Shown here in pieces: positions 7,883-8,574 of a stretch of DNA of 8,574 bases. Source of the DNA: an uncultured Phycisphaerales bacterium (GTDB taxonomy: Bacteria; Planctomycetota; Phycisphaerae; Phycisphaerales; UBA1924). Below the pieces are notes generated by a model that had not been told where the DNA came from, searched no databases, and saw only the letters and a list, made by a program, of their open reading frames with translations. The first letter of the stretch is position 1. Every line of letters starts with the position of its first letter. The position numbers and the translations under genes were made by a program. The stretch is from contig CALMQD010000444.1 in the NCBI GenBank assembly GCA_937871415.1, positions 1 to 8,574 of the forward strand. The letters are read 5' to 3'.

Positions 7883-7888
7883 TACACT
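7883..7888 (+). promoter_or_regulatory. Possible -10 element for the glycosyltransferase
   Basis: TACACT lies 8 bases before the ATG at 7897, at a distance that would place the transcript start almost on the start codon. No SD is present in the 100-base gap and no convincing -35 was found 16-18 bases upstream. If real, the mRNA would be leaderless or nearly so. The rest of the gap (7797-7882) is very GC-rich, with a small CGCCC/GGGCG hairpin (7821-7836) and no T-run. Confidence 0.35.
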
Positions 7889-7896
7889 TTGCGCTC

Positions 7897-8574
7897 ATGG
7901 CCTCCGACACAACCCTCCCGAGCCCGGTTTTATCCTCCGGCGACGCGACGGCGCTCCGTTCTTGCTGCCAGGGAACAGGGACCGGCGGGATTGAACTGTC
8001 GTTTGTCGCGCCCGCGCACAACGAGCAGGACAATGTCCGCGCCCTGGTCGAAGAGGTCGGCAGGGCGGGAGAGGCCAGCGGCGTGCCCTTCGAGTTCGTG
8101 ATCGTCGACGACGGTTCGACCGACCAAACGCGGGCCCGGATCACCGAACTGATGGGGACGCGACCCTGGCTGCGGTGCGTTGCGATGCTCAGGACGCCGC
8201 CGGGCAAGGGCAACGGCCAGTCCGCGGCGTTCCATGCCGGCTTCCGCGCCACGCGCGGGCGGCTGGTCGCGACGCTCGACGCCGACCTGCAGAACGACCC
8301 CGGCGAGGTTCCCAAGATGGTGGCGCTCATGTCCGCCCAGAACGCCGACATGGTGCAGGGCGACCGTTCGCACGCCCGCAAGGACAACGCGGTGCGGCGC
8401 ATCGGATCGATCGTCGGGCGCAAGTTCCGGCTCTGGCTCCTGGGCGACACGATCCGCGACACCGGCTGCTCGCTGCGCGTGATGAAGCGGGAGATCGCCG
8501 TCGCGCTGCCGCTGGAGTTGAGGGGCATGCACCGGTTCATCCCCGCGACCGCGCGGCACCTGGGTTACAAGGTC
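7897..8574 (+). CDS. Family 2 glycosyltransferase, DPM1-like (partial)
   Basis: The first 226 codons of a gene that is open to the right edge with no stop. After a 31-residue N-terminal stretch without recognisable motifs, the GT-A fold begins at ELSFVAPAHNEQDNV. The nucleotide-sugar site VIVDDGSTD (D71/D72) and the metal-binding DADLQ (D128, D130) follow. Further on come QGDRSHARKD and TGCSLRVMKRE, typical of the dolichol-phosphate-mannose-synthase-like branch that includes ArnC and GtrB. Such enzymes usually transfer a sugar from a nucleotide donor to a polyprenyl phosphate at the cytoplasmic membrane. Donor and acceptor cannot be read from the sequence. Any C-terminal membrane helices would lie beyond the window. 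The ATG at 7897 gives an N-terminal extension; a later start is possible, though no better one with an SD was seen. Confidence 0.9.
   Translation, partial: MASDTTLPSPVLSSGDATALRSCCQGTGTGGIELSFVAPAHNEQDNVRALVEEVGRAGEASGVPFEFVIVDDGSTDQTRARITELMGTRPWLRCVAMLRTPPGKGNGQSAAFHAGFRATRGRLVATLDADLQNDPGEVPKMVALMSAQNADMVQGDRSHARKDNAVRRIGSIVGRKFRLWLLGDTIRDTGCSLRVMKREIAVALPLELRGMHRFIPATARHLGYKV

Noticed and set aside
6126..8540. Long minus-strand open frame (804 codons) opposite purH and the glycosyltransferase gene
   Set aside because: It spans two genes with strong motif support on the other strand and has shadow-like composition with no recognisable domain.

Overview
The window is a GC-rich (roughly two thirds G+C by eye) stretch of bacterial chromosome carrying mostly housekeeping genes. 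A sigma-54 type activator, a lipoprotein with a beta-propeller and a dolichol-phosphate-mannose-synthase-like glycosyltransferase point to a Gram-negative-type bacterium. The overall look of the proteins makes me favour a planctomycete of the Phycisphaerae type, but no marker gene here proves this.

Layout. Positions 1-90 hold a short unassigned piece. Positions 91-164 are not genomic DNA: they are Illumina sequencing-adapter sequence, forward copy then reverse copy then a partial forward copy. From 165 the sequence looks genuine. The adapter cuts off a minus-strand gene (165-287), of which only about 41 N-terminal codons remain. A plus-strand glutamate dehydrogenase gene follows (418-1761) and ends in a clear intrinsic terminator (1792-1819). 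Converging on it is a minus-strand operon, read from 4796 down to 1869: riboflavin synthase, then ruvC (4-base overlap), then an NtrC-type sigma-54-dependent response regulator (10-base gap). Divergent from that operon, with a good sigma-70-like promoter at 4834-4862, are a BamB-like PQQ-propeller lipoprotein (4956-6113) and purH (6132-7796), separated by 18 bases. After a 100-base gap a family 2 glycosyltransferase starts at 7897 and runs off the right end.

Function. The set covers ammonium/glutamate metabolism, flavin synthesis, Holliday-junction resolution, transcription control, envelope biogenesis and the last two steps of IMP synthesis. I see no single pathway joining them. The orphan sigma-54 regulator behind ruvC is the only regulator present and its targets cannot be read from this window.

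I found no undescribed system, no CRISPR array, no tRNA or rRNA and no mobile element. The firmest unusual observation is the adapter artefact at the left end, which creates a false palindrome and false protein sequence. Several real proteins have family-atypical insertions or tails (RuvC, the receiver domain of the regulator, riboflavin synthase, PurH).
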